Below, in pieces: positions 46,377 through 55,200 of a stretch of 64,000 bases of DNA. The position numbers and the translations under genes are program-made. The stretch comes from Asticcacaulis sp. AC466 (lineage in GTDB: Bacteria; Pseudomonadota; Alphaproteobacteria; Caulobacterales; Caulobacteraceae), in assembly GCF_000495815.1 (NCBI RefSeq), contig NZ_AWGE01000012.1, positions 156,795 to 220,794 on the forward strand, in the 5' to 3' direction. Every line of letters begins with the position of its first letter. Within the stretch, counting starts at the first letter, position 1. The notes beneath the pieces were generated by a model. The model had not been told where the DNA came from, ran no database searches, and saw only the letters and a list, made by a program, of their open reading frames with translations.

Positions 46377-48368
46377 ATGGCCGACCCGTCTATCGTCTTT
46401 ACGGATGTCAATGAACGCCAAGGGGCGTTCCACCGCCGCATCTTCCTGATGGGCGGGGTGACGGCCTTCGGGCTATTCGCACTGACGGGGCGTCTGGTTC
46501 ACCTTCAAGGGGTGCAGGGCGAAAAGTACAAGATGCTGGCCGCCGCCAACCAGTACAATTACCGCATCGAACCGCCGCCGCGTGGCGAAATCCTCGATCG
46601 CAACGGTAAGGTCATTGCCGGCAACCGCCCGTCGTTCCGCGTCATGCTCGAAGCCAACCTGATCAAGAATATCGACGATACGCTCGATCAGATCGCTTAC
46701 GTCCTGCCCCAGACCCTGTCGCAGCGCCGCCGTATCCTGCGTGACATTAACCAGTCGCAGCGGTTTGTTCCCACCATCGTCGCCGCCGACCTGGCATGGG
46801 AAGATTTCGCGAAGATCAGCCTCTATGCCAATGATATCCCCGGCGTGGTGGCGGATATGGATGAAATGCGCACCTATTATTACGGCGGCGCCTTTTCCCA
46901 TGTCGTAGGCTACGTCAACAAGATCAACGCCAAGGAATTGGCGCGCGAGGTCGAACAGACAGGCGGCAAACCGGATAAGCTGCTTCTGCATCCTGGGTTT
47001 CGCATCGGTAAGAGCGGCATCGAAAAGACCTACGATGTGCAATTGCGCGGCCAGGCGGGCGGTAAGAAGATCGAAGTCGATGCGCGCGGCAAGGTCGTCG
47101 CCGAAGACGATGAAGGCTCGCGCCCGGCCGTAGGAGGCAAGGACATAGTCCTGACGCTCGATGCCGATATTCAGAGCCGGGCGGTCGAGGTGTTTGGCGA
47201 AGACTCCGGCTCGGCGATCATGATGAACTGCCAAACGGGCGAAGTTCTGTGCATGACGTCTTCGCCCGGTTTTGATCCTAACCTGTTCGTTTCCGGTATT
47301 TCCGGTCCGGCTTATCGACTGCTGGCCGAATATGAGCGTCTGCCCCTGCTGGATAAGGCGGTTGGTTCAACCTACGCGCCGGGCTCGACGTTTAAGATGA
47401 ATACGGCCATTGCCTTGTTGGCCGCCGGCGTCGATCCGTCCGAGCGGGTGACCTGCACCGGCGTGTACCGTATGGGTAACAGCAGTTTCCGTTGCTGGAA
47501 GCCGGGCGGGCACGGCTCCGTCGATATGCGGGGAGCGCTGAAACATTCCTGCGATGTCTATTTCTATACCCTGTGCAATCGTGCCGGCGTCAACGGTATT
47601 GCGCGGACGGCCCGTATGCTCGGTTTCGAACAGACCTTTCCCGATCTCGGCATCGAAGGGCAGAAGAAGGGCCTTATCCCCGATACGGCTTACAAGGCCC
47701 GGGCCTTCAAGAAAGACCCGACCTGGCACCCAGGCGAAACCGTGTCGGTGTCAATCGGTCAGGGCTATGTCAATGTCTCGGCCATTCAACTGGCGACCTA
47801 TATCGCGCGCATCGCTAACGGCAAGAAGGCGGTGGAGCCCTATCTGGTGCGTAAAGTCGGCAGTGAACTGGAAGACCATATGAGTCGCTTCCGCGATTTG
47901 GGTATTCCGGAATCGCATATCCAGATCGCGCGCGACGGCATGTACATGGTGTCCAATGACAGTGACGGCACCGCGTTCCGGCAATCGCAGCTCGATCTCG
48001 GCCCCAATATCAAGATGTCGGGCAAGACTGGCACCGCCCAGGTGCGATCCTACGGATCGGGTACGCGCAAGGCGGCGGAATGGAAGTACAAGGATCATGG
48101 GCTATTTGTTTGTTTCGCGCCGTCCGACGCGCCGAAATACGCCTTAGCCGTGGTAGTTGAACATGGTGTTGCCGGTGGTAAATTTGCCGCGCCCAAGGCG
48201 CGTGAGATCATGCGACTGGCGTTGATGAAGGACCCGGACATCCAGAAACGCATCATTGGCCCGGTCAGCACAGCGGTCGATACAGCGGCGCTCAAGGCTG
48301 GTGCGGCAGATCCCGAGGTCGATACCCTTGCGCCGGAGCCCCTGACCGACAATATAAGGTCAGACTGA
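46377..48368 (+). CDS. mrdA: Penicillin-binding protein 2 (elongation transpeptidase), first copy
   Basis: 663 residues. N-terminal cytoplasmic tail MADPSIVFTDVNERQG, one membrane anchor (about 22-42), the pedestal region with PPPRGEILDRNGKVIAGNRPSFRV, and a transpeptidase domain with STFK (SxxK, PGSTFKMN), the SxD motif HSCDVYFY and SGKTGTAQ. The insert CTGVYRMGNSSFRCWKPGGHGSVD is the usual PBP2 form, so this copy looks canonical. It cross-links lateral-wall peptidoglycan with RodA. The stop lies 1 bp before a second, complete PBP2 gene. Confidence 0.95.
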   Translation: MADPSIVFTDVNERQGAFHRRIFLMGGVTAFGLFALTGRLVHLQGVQGEKYKMLAAANQYNYRIEPPPRGEILDRNGKVIAGNRPSFRVMLEANLIKNIDDTLDQIAYVLPQTLSQRRRILRDINQSQRFVPTIVAADLAWEDFAKISLYANDIPGVVADMDEMRTYYYGGAFSHVVGYVNKINAKELAREVEQTGGKPDKLLLHPGFRIGKSGIEKTYDVQLRGQAGGKKIEVDARGKVVAEDDEGSRPAVGGKDIVLTLDADIQSRAVEVFGEDSGSAIMMNCQTGEVLCMTSSPGFDPNLFVSGISGPAYRLLAEYERLPLLDKAVGSTYAPGSTFKMNTAIALLAAGVDPSERVTCTGVYRMGNSSFRCWKPGGHGSVDMRGALKHSCDVYFYTLCNRAGVNGIARTARMLGFEQTFPDLGIEGQKKGLIPDTAYKARAFKKDPTWHPGETVSVSIGQGYVNVSAIQLATYIARIANGKKAVEPYLVRKVGSELEDHMSRFRDLGIPESHIQIARDGMYMVSNDSDGTAFRQSQLDLGPNIKMSGKTGTAQVRSYGSGTRKAAEWKYKDHGLFVCFAPSDAPKYALAVVVEHGVAGGKFAAPKAREIMRLALMKDPDIQKRIIGPVSTAVDTAALKAGAADPEVDTLAPEPLTDNIRSD

Positions 48369-48369
48369 C

Positions 48370-50373
48370 ATGGCCGAACCCTCCCTAGTCTTTACCGATG
48401 TGAACGAACGCCAAGGTATGTTTACCCGGCGGGTCTTCCTCATGGGTGGATTTGTCGCTTTCGGTATGTTCGCCTTGACCGGTCGTCTGGCGCATCTTCA
48501 GATTCTGCAGGGCAGCAAATATTCCAAGCTGGCAGCCGCCAACCAGTTCAATTTTCGCCTGATTCCGCCGCCGCGCGGCAATATCTACGACCGTAACGGC
48601 AAGCTGATCGCGGGCAACCGTCCGTCGTTTCGCGTGATGATCGAGACCAACGAGGTCAAGAACATCGATGATACGCTGGACGAAGTGTCCTATGTCCTGC
48701 CGCAGACCTTGTCATCCCGCCGCCGTATCCTGCGCGATATCAACCAGAACCAGCGGTCGGTGCCGACAGTCATAGCCTCCGATCTGAGTTGGGAGGATTT
48801 TTCCCACGTGAGCCTGTACGCCAATGACATCCCGGGTGTCGTGGCCGATATGGACGAGGTGCGCGCCTACTATTACGGCGGCGCGTTTTCGCATGTCGTC
48901 GGCTACGTGTCGAAGATTTCGCAGAAGGATCTGACAGACGAGACCGGCGTCAGCCAGACTGATTTCAACCTGCTGCATCACCCCAGCTTCCGCATCGGCA
49001 AGCAGGGGATCGAAAAGGCGTTCGACAGGGACCTACGCGGCACGCCCGGCGGACGCAAGGTCGAGGTCGATTCCCGTGGCAAGGTGGTGGCCGACGACGA
49101 AGAAGGCAATATAGCACCGGTCCCGGGTAAGGATGTCGTCCTGACCCTGGACGCCGATATTCAGTCGCGAGCGGTTGAGGTGTTCGGCCAGGAATCCGGC
49201 TCTGCCGTGATGATGGATGTGCGTACCGGCGAAGTCCTGTGCATGACCTCGTCCCCTGGTTTCGATCCCAACCTGTTCGTTTCGGGCATTTCGTCCAAGG
49301 CCTATAAGCTGCTGGCCGATTACGACCATATCCCGCTGCTCGATAAAGCGCTTTCCTCGACCTTTCCGCCGGGCTCGACCTTCAAGACCATGGTCGCCCT
49401 GGCGGCGCTCGAAAACGGCTACGACCCCAACACCATCCATGTCTGTAACCGGCACTGGCCGTGGGGCGGGCGCGTCTGGGGCTGTGACGATGCCCATGGA
49501 GCGCTCAACCTGCATCAGGCCATCGTCACCTCGTGTGACATCTATTTCTATCAATGTGCACTCAGCGTCGGGCCGGACAAGATCGCCGCCATGGCGCGCA
49601 AGTTCGGCTTAGGCGACATCTTCGATATCGGCATTGCCGGTCAGAAGGCGGGTATCGTGCCCGACTCGGCGTGGAAGAAGAAGTATTTCGCCAAGCGCAA
49701 TCCGGCCAACACCAAATGGTTCCCCGGTGAAACGCCGTCGATGGGCATCGGGCAGGGCTATACCAACCTCAATCCCTTGCAACTGTGCGTGATGGTGGCG
49801 CGTCTGGCCAACGGCCGCAAGGCCTTGACGCCGCAATTGGTCAAGTCGGTGGGCGGCGTCGATCGCGTGGTCAAGGAATTTCCCGACCTGCCGGCCGATC
49901 CTGCGCATATCGATTTCGTTCGCGCCGCCATGGCCGATGTGGTTACCAGCGGCACCGCCGCCCGCACGGGCAAGCTTGACCTGGGCCCGATCATGATGGC
50001 CGGCAAGACCGGGACCGCCCAGGCCTATGATTACAAGGGCGGTCGCGGGGCGCACGGTGCCGTGGGCGACTGGAAGCTGCGCGATCACGCCTGGTTCGTC
50101 GCCTTTGCCCCGGCCGACGCGCCGCGTTTCGCCATGAGCGTCCTGGTGCAGCATGGCGGCTTCGGTGCCGCGTCCGCTGCACCCAAGGCGCGTGAAATCA
50201 TGCGGCTGGCCCTGCTTAAGGACCCCGAAACCCAGAAGCGTATCGTCAGCATAAATCCCGCCGACCTGGTCGATAAACCGCTGCCGGCGGATACATCGAC
50301 TGACGGCATTCCCCCCAATGGTAATCCGGATGTGGTGCCGTCGCCGGCCGCTACCGGCCACAAAAGCGTTTAG
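48370..50373 (+). CDS. Second penicillin-binding protein 2 paralogue
   Basis: 667 residues. The first 345 residues follow the upstream copy closely (MAEPSLVFTDVNERQG, PPPRGNIYDRNGKLIAGNRPSFRVM, DINQNQRSVPT, YYYGGAFSHVVGYVSKI). The transpeptidase domain is intact (GSTFKTMVALAAL, SCDIYFYQ, AGKTGTAQAYDYKG) but differs in the region between the first two motifs: CNRHWPWGGRVWGCDDAHGALNL replaces the canonical FRCWKPGGHG stretch, and an extra WKKKYFAKRNPANTKW loop is present. The C-terminus is Pro/Asp-rich. Reads straight from copy 1, so both should be expressed together. Could divide labour by localisation or growth condition (inference). Confidence 0.93.
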   Translation: MAEPSLVFTDVNERQGMFTRRVFLMGGFVAFGMFALTGRLAHLQILQGSKYSKLAAANQFNFRLIPPPRGNIYDRNGKLIAGNRPSFRVMIETNEVKNIDDTLDEVSYVLPQTLSSRRRILRDINQNQRSVPTVIASDLSWEDFSHVSLYANDIPGVVADMDEVRAYYYGGAFSHVVGYVSKISQKDLTDETGVSQTDFNLLHHPSFRIGKQGIEKAFDRDLRGTPGGRKVEVDSRGKVVADDEEGNIAPVPGKDVVLTLDADIQSRAVEVFGQESGSAVMMDVRTGEVLCMTSSPGFDPNLFVSGISSKAYKLLADYDHIPLLDKALSSTFPPGSTFKTMVALAALENGYDPNTIHVCNRHWPWGGRVWGCDDAHGALNLHQAIVTSCDIYFYQCALSVGPDKIAAMARKFGLGDIFDIGIAGQKAGIVPDSAWKKKYFAKRNPANTKWFPGETPSMGIGQGYTNLNPLQLCVMVARLANGRKALTPQLVKSVGGVDRVVKEFPDLPADPAHIDFVRAAMADVVTSGTAARTGKLDLGPIMMAGKTGTAQAYDYKGGRGAHGAVGDWKLRDHAWFVAFAPADAPRFAMSVLVQHGGFGAASAAPKAREIMRLALLKDPETQKRIVSINPADLVDKPLPADTSTDGIPPNGNPDVVPSPAATGHKSV

Positions 50374-50381
50374 GTGTAGGC

Positions 50382-51545
50382 ATGGTCGATTCCGCCCTCT
50401 CACGTCCCGGACAACGCGAACGCTACGACAGCAAGCTGGCGCAGATCGACTGGGTCTTTGTCGGCCTGCTGGCCACCCTAACCGGTATCGGCATTCTGCT
50501 GCTCTATAGTGTCGGCGGTATGAAATGGGAGCCGTGGGCGTTCAAACAGCTTGTCACCTTCTGTGCCTGCATGGCCTTTATGCTGCTGCTGGCCCTGGTT
50601 GACCTGCGCGTCTGGCTTATGGGAGCCTACTGGTTTTATGGCGCCTCCCTGCTTTTGCTGGTGGCGGTCGAAGCGGTCGGGGATGTCCGCATGGGCGCTC
50701 AGCGTTGGCTGTCCGTTGGCGGATTTGGCTTCCAGCCGTCTGAGTTCATGAAGCTGGCCATCGTTCTGGCATTGGCGCGTTTCTACCATGAATGCTCTGC
50801 GAAGGACGCCAATTGGTCGTGGAAGCTGTTGTTCCCCGCCGCCATGATCGGCGTGCCGGCGGTATTGGTCATGCACCAGCCGGACCTCGGCACGGCGGTT
50901 CTGATTTCGCTGACTGGCTTGGCGGTCATGATTCTGGCGGGCCTGAATTGGAAAGTCATCGCCGCGGGTGCGGCAGCAGCGGCGGTCGCTATTCCCCTGG
51001 CGTTCGAATTCGTGCTGCATGAATATCAACGCCAGCGCATCCTGACCTTCCTTAATCCCGAAGAAGATCCGTCCGGTTCCGGCTATCACATCCTGCAATC
51101 GAAGATCGCCATGGGGTCCGGCGGACTGTTGGGCAAGGGGTTGGGGCTGGGCTCGCAATCCCAGCTTAACTTCCTGCCGGAAAAGCATACCGACTTCATC
51201 ATGGCGGCCGTTTGCGAAGAACTCGGATTCGCGGGCGGTTTCATGATCTTCCTGCTCTATGGTGCGATTATCCTCATGGCGCTGCGCATGGCCTCCTTGT
51301 CGCACTCGCATTTCGGCCGGCTGGCGGCGGCGGGGGCCACGGCCACTTTCGCGCTATACGTCCTGATCAATGGCGCAATGGTCATGGGGCTGTTTCCGGT
51401 CGTCGGTGTGCCGATGCCTCTGGTGTCCTATGGGGGGTCGGCTATGCTGATGGTTATGACGGGCTTCGGTCTGGTGCTTGGCGTCAAGGTGCACCGCTAT
51501 CAGGAACTACCGCGTCAGGCGTCCATCTTCCAGCGCTTCGAATAG
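50382..51545 (+). CDS. rodA: SEDS glycosyltransferase RodA (MrdB)
   Basis: 387 residues, about ten hydrophobic segments. SEDS motifs: GAQRWLSVGGFGFQPSEFMKLAIVLALARFYH, HQPDLGTAVLISLTGLAVM, EDPSGSGYHILQSKIAMGSGGLLGKGLGLGSQSQLNFLPEKHTDFIMAAVCEELGFAGG with the catalytic Asp in HTDFI, and PVVGVPMPLVSYGGSAMLMVMTGFGLVL. It polymerises glycan strands for PBP2. Last gene of the elongation operon. Confidence 0.96.
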   Translation: MVDSALSRPGQRERYDSKLAQIDWVFVGLLATLTGIGILLLYSVGGMKWEPWAFKQLVTFCACMAFMLLLALVDLRVWLMGAYWFYGASLLLLVAVEAVGDVRMGAQRWLSVGGFGFQPSEFMKLAIVLALARFYHECSAKDANWSWKLLFPAAMIGVPAVLVMHQPDLGTAVLISLTGLAVMILAGLNWKVIAAGAAAAAVAIPLAFEFVLHEYQRQRILTFLNPEEDPSGSGYHILQSKIAMGSGGLLGKGLGLGSQSQLNFLPEKHTDFIMAAVCEELGFAGGFMIFLLYGAIILMALRMASLSHSHFGRLAAAGATATFALYVLINGAMVMGLFPVVGVPMPLVSYGGSAMLMVMTGFGLVLGVKVHRYQELPRQASIFQRFE

Positions 51546-51611
51546 GGGCGCGCAGGCGATCCAGCTCATTCCCATGCCGATTTCTTATTTCCGGCTTGGT
51601 ACATTCGGTGC

Positions 51612-51830
51612 ATGACGACGCGTGAACCCCCAGTCAACAAGACGGAAAGCCGACGGTCCCTGTGGGCCGCCATCGTGTTGCTCGGCCTGCTTGTCGTAGC
51701 ATGTGCCGTTTTTTTTCTGAGCCCGCAAGGACCGCATGATCGCCCGGGCGCGGATGGCGATAAGCCGGTAGCGGCCGATCGCGTGGCCAATGGTGCATTC
51801 AACGGACGTACTGCGCCCGTTACGCCCTAA
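51612..51830 (+). CDS. Hypothetical small membrane protein
   Basis: 72 residues: a short polar N-terminus, one hydrophobic segment (LWAAIVLLGLLVVACAVFFL, about 17-36), and a polar Gly/Asp-rich tail. It follows rodA by 66 bp. The ribosome binding site is weak and I do not recognise a family, so it may not be real. Confidence 0.45.
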   Translation: MTTREPPVNKTESRRSLWAAIVLLGLLVVACAVFFLSPQGPHDRPGADGDKPVAADRVANGAFNGRTAPVTP

Positions 51831-51842
51831 TCCTTCGCGATA

Positions 51843-52850
51843 TCAGCGTCCTAATAGGGCCAGCGCATCATCGGCGGCGGCCACCAGACCTTCCAGAATG
51901 CCGGGGTCGCTGGACGAATGTCCGGCTTTCTTGACCAGATTGAAGCGGGCTTCCGGCCAGGCGCGATGCAACTCCCAGGCCGTGGTCATGGGGGTGACCA
52001 CGTCGAAGCGGCCCTGGACGATCCAGCCGGGGATGTCACGGATACGATCTATATTGTCGATCACCCAGTTTTCATGTTCGAAAAAGCCGCCATTCTTGAA
52101 GTACCAGCTTTCGATGCGGGCAAAGGCCAGCGCGAATTCGGGGTCCGAAAACTTGGTGGCGCTGTCGCTCGGGCCTTCGATGGACAGGGTATCGCCCTCC
52201 CAACCGCTCCACGCCAGGGCGCAGCGCACCTGGGTCGCGCGATCCGCGCCATTGAGCCGCCTGATGTAGGCGTTCAGCAGATTGCCGCGTTCCTCAGGCG
52301 GAATCGGCGCGACAAAGCGTTCCCAGATATCGGGATAGATGTGGCTGGCGCCGTCCTGGTAGAACCAGTCAAGCTCCGTCTGGCGGACCAGAAAGATACC
52401 GCGCAGGATAAGCCCCATGACCAGTTGCGGGTGTGTGAGCGCGTAGGCGAGGGACAGGGTGGAGCCCCATGACCCGCCGAAGACAACCCATTTTTCGACA
52501 CCGAGCTTTTGCCTCAGGGCCTCGATATCGTCGACCAGATGCCAGGTGGTGTTGTCTTCCAGCGAGATATCCTGCGATGCGTGCGGTGTCGATTTTCCGC
52601 AGCCACGCTGATCGAACAGGATAATGCGGTAACCGTCGGGATTGAAATAGCACCGCAGGTTCGCAGAGCTGCCGCCTCCGGGGCCGCCATGCAGAACGAC
52701 GACGGGAATGCCCGCCGGATTGCCCGATTGTTCATAATATATGCGATGTTTGCCCCCGGTCGGCATATGACCGCTATCGTAGGGCTCGATATCCGGGTAT
52801 AGGCCGCGTGCCGGTGCGAGTTTCGCTGAAAGTACAGAATCGGTCATCAT
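51843..52850 (-). CDS. pip: Proline iminopeptidase
   Basis: 335 residues (334 from the second ATG). Alpha/beta hydrolase of the S33 family that removes N-terminal proline from peptides. HGGPGGGSSANLRCYFNPDGYRIILFDQRGCGKSTPHAS, nucleophile elbow GGSWGSTLSLAY, catalytic Asp in GRFDVVTPM and His in KAGHSSSDPG are present. The C-terminal cap region has the proline-specific WSGWEGDTLS. Convergent with the small membrane ORF and divergent from the MFS gene, so it stands alone. Confidence 0.93.
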   Translation of the reverse strand: MMTDSVLSAKLAPARGLYPDIEPYDSGHMPTGGKHRIYYEQSGNPAGIPVVVLHGGPGGGSSANLRCYFNPDGYRIILFDQRGCGKSTPHASQDISLEDNTTWHLVDDIEALRQKLGVEKWVVFGGSWGSTLSLAYALTHPQLVMGLILRGIFLVRQTELDWFYQDGASHIYPDIWERFVAPIPPEERGNLLNAYIRRLNGADRATQVRCALAWSGWEGDTLSIEGPSDSATKFSDPEFALAFARIESWYFKNGGFFEHENWVIDNIDRIRDIPGWIVQGRFDVVTPMTTAWELHRAWPEARFNLVKKAGHSSSDPGILEGLVAAADDALALLGR

Positions 52851-52897
52851 AAGTGAGTTCGAATGGCAAAAAATGTCGTTTATTACTAAGACTTAAA

Positions 52898-54142
52898 ATG
52901 CCCCCGCTCACAACCCCCTTAACGCTGAGCACGCCGCGCCGTCAGGCGGTGTTCTACGCCCTGCTGTATGCCGGAACGGGCGCGTCCCTGCCGTTCATGC
53001 CCTTATGGTTGAAAACCCATGGCATGTCGGCCGGCCAGATCGGCATCATACTGGCCGTCCCGCTGTTGCTGCGTGCTCTGTCCGGGCCGATCAGCGGTTT
53101 GTGGGCCGACAGCTTTCGTCTGTATCGGACGCCCCTGGTCGTCCTGGCCTTGAGCGGGGCCTGTTTCTATGCCCTGATGAGCCTCGGTGCGCTGGTGCCG
53201 CCCGTGCGGTTTGCCGCCTATCTCGTTCTGTTCACACTGGGCTATACCTGCATGGCCAGTGTGTCGCCGCTTATCGATGCCATGACCCTGCAATTGTCGC
53301 GGCGGGAACACTTCACCTACGCCATCCCGCGCGCCGTAGGATCCTCTGCCTTTATCTTTGCTAACATCGTCCTGGGCTATCTTTTGCTGGTCTTGCCGTC
53401 GGACAGCATCCTCGTGTGGATCGTGGTCGCGGCCACCCTGACGGCCATTGGCGGCCGTTATCTTCTGGGCGATCAGGTGCGGCCAGATATCCATCACGTC
53501 GATACACCACGCCAGACCGGCTGGCAGAGGTTGCGCGTCCTCATGCGCGACGAAGGGTTTCTCTGGCTGATGATCGCCGTTGGCTGCCTTCAGGCGTCAC
53601 ATAGCTTCTATTACGCCTTTTCGACCATCATCTGGAAGGAGCGGGGGCTGTCTTCCGGCACCTGTGGCTATCTCTGGGCTGTCGGCGTGGTGGCCGAAGT
53701 CGCCTTCATGTGGCTGGGCGAAGGCATCCGCCGCCGCATGGGGCCGTGGCGGATGCTGGTGCTGGCGGGCGTATTCGCCGTCGTCCGTTGGGGCGTCATG
53801 GCGATGTCGCCGCCTTTATGGGTGTTATATCCACTCCAGGCTCTGCACGCCTTGTCGTTCGCCGCGACATACCTGGCCGGGCTGGAGCTGATTCACCGCC
53901 TGACGCCGAAAGGCTATGAAGGCCTGGCCCAGACGATGAATGCCGCCTATGCCAGCGGGGTCATGATGGGGATCGGCACCTTGGCGTCCGGCGCAATCTA
54001 TCAGGTGTTCGCCGCGCGCGGATACGGCGTCATGGCCACGGTCGCCGGTATTGGATTGCTCAGCGCCCTATGGATGTACAGCCAGCGCGACCGGCTAATG
54101 GCGATCACCCCCACAGTTCCGGCGCCGGGGGATGCAGGATAG
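52898..54142 (+). CDS. MFS transporter (phenylpropionate/HcaT-like group)
   Basis: 414 residues from MPPLTTPLTL; a GTG frame to 52853 adds a basic stretch. Twelve hydrophobic segments in two halves. N-terminal motif GASLPFMPLWLKTHGMSAGQIGIILAVPLLLRALSGPISGLWADSF resembles the PPP-type group of the major facilitator superfamily, as does the second-half GLELIHRLTPKGYEGLAQTMNAAYASGVMMGIGTLASGAIYQ. Substrate unknown. The last 38 bp overlap the convergent epimerase gene. Confidence 0.87.
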   Translation: MPPLTTPLTLSTPRRQAVFYALLYAGTGASLPFMPLWLKTHGMSAGQIGIILAVPLLLRALSGPISGLWADSFRLYRTPLVVLALSGACFYALMSLGALVPPVRFAAYLVLFTLGYTCMASVSPLIDAMTLQLSRREHFTYAIPRAVGSSAFIFANIVLGYLLLVLPSDSILVWIVVAATLTAIGGRYLLGDQVRPDIHHVDTPRQTGWQRLRVLMRDEGFLWLMIAVGCLQASHSFYYAFSTIIWKERGLSSGTCGYLWAVGVVAEVAFMWLGEGIRRRMGPWRMLVLAGVFAVVRWGVMAMSPPLWVLYPLQALHALSFAATYLAGLELIHRLTPKGYEGLAQTMNAAYASGVMMGIGTLASGAIYQVFAARGYGVMATVAGIGLLSALWMYSQRDRLMAITPTVPAPGDAG

Positions 54143-55082
54143 AGCCGGTGATCTCCAGGCCATGCTCGCGGTCCTTGGCCAGGAGCAAAGGTCCGTCCAG
54201 ATCGACGAAATCTGCGCCCTGCGCCACCAGCATGGCCGGTGCCATGGACAGCGACGTGGCCACCATGCAGCCGACCATTATACCAAGCCCCGCCGCCTGG
54301 GCCTCCGCCTTGAGCGCCAAAGCTTCGGTCAGCCCGCCGGTCTTGTCCAGCTTGATATTAACGTAGGTGTAAAGCCGAGAGCAGAGATCCAGGTCCATGC
54401 GCGTATGCAGGCTTTCGTCGGCGCACAAGGCGACCGGTGATGTGTAGCCAAGCAGTTGTTCGTCTTCCGATACCTTCAGCGGCTGTTCGATCAACCGGAC
54501 CCCAAGCGCCTTCAACTCGGGCGCCAGCCGCGTGAGATCGTCGAACGACAGGCCTTCATTGCCATCGACGATCAGGCGTGCCTTCGGGGCGTGCCGGCGC
54601 ACGGCCTCTACGCGGTCGATGTCGTCGGGACCGCCGATCTTCAACTTGAGCAAGGGGCGGCGCGCATTGGCGGCGGCCTGCGCCCCCATGGCGTCGGGCG
54701 TGTCCAGGCTAAGCGTATAGGCGGTTTTCAGCGGATCCAGCCGCCGCAGACCGGCCGTCTCCCACGCCGGAATGCCGGTCAGCTTGGCATTGAGGTCCCA
54801 TAGCGCGCAGTCGATGGCGTTGCGGGCCGCGCCCGCCGGCAGGAGGTCGTGGAGGTCGCTGAAACTCAAGCCGCCCTCAATGCGCGGGCGCACCCGTTCT
54901 ATATCGGCCAGCGACTGTTCTATGCTTTCGCCATAACGGGCGTAGGGTACGCTTTCCCCGTGGCCTGTCCTGTCCTGGTCCCGCAGTTCGGCATAGATAA
55001 CATGCGCTTCGGTCTTGGAACCGCGCGCGATGGTAAAGCGACCGGCGATCGGAAAGACGTCTTCGCGTACCGACAGATGCAT
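54105..55082 (-). CDS. Dipeptide epimerase (L-Ala-D/L-Glu epimerase type, enolase superfamily)
   Basis: 325 residues. Enolase-superfamily barrel: catalytic Lys in KLKIGG (KxK), metal ligands in VDGNEG, EQPL and CADES, second Lys in NIKLDKTGG, and the C-terminal DLDGPLLL, which is typical of L-Ala-D/L-Glu epimerases. The likely role is recycling of murein peptides by turning L-Ala-D-Glu into L-Ala-L-Glu for degradation. No other recycling genes are adjacent; the MFS gene opposite could import the peptide, but that is speculative. Confidence 0.9.
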   Translation of the reverse strand: MHLSVREDVFPIAGRFTIARGSKTEAHVIYAELRDQDRTGHGESVPYARYGESIEQSLADIERVRPRIEGGLSFSDLHDLLPAGAARNAIDCALWDLNAKLTGIPAWETAGLRRLDPLKTAYTLSLDTPDAMGAQAAANARRPLLKLKIGGPDDIDRVEAVRRHAPKARLIVDGNEGLSFDDLTRLAPELKALGVRLIEQPLKVSEDEQLLGYTSPVALCADESLHTRMDLDLCSRLYTYVNIKLDKTGGLTEALALKAEAQAAGLGIMVGCMVATSLSMAPAMLVAQGADFVDLDGPLLLAKDREHGLEITGSILHPPAPELWG

Positions 55083-55200
55083 GGGGGCGAGCGCTTTCTA
55101 AAACGTGCGTTAAAACGAAAAATTATACCAACGGTCATTTCTGTTGATAGCGGGCGACCGCCCGGCGCGCACGTTTGCGCGCGCCATGCGGCACCTGAGT

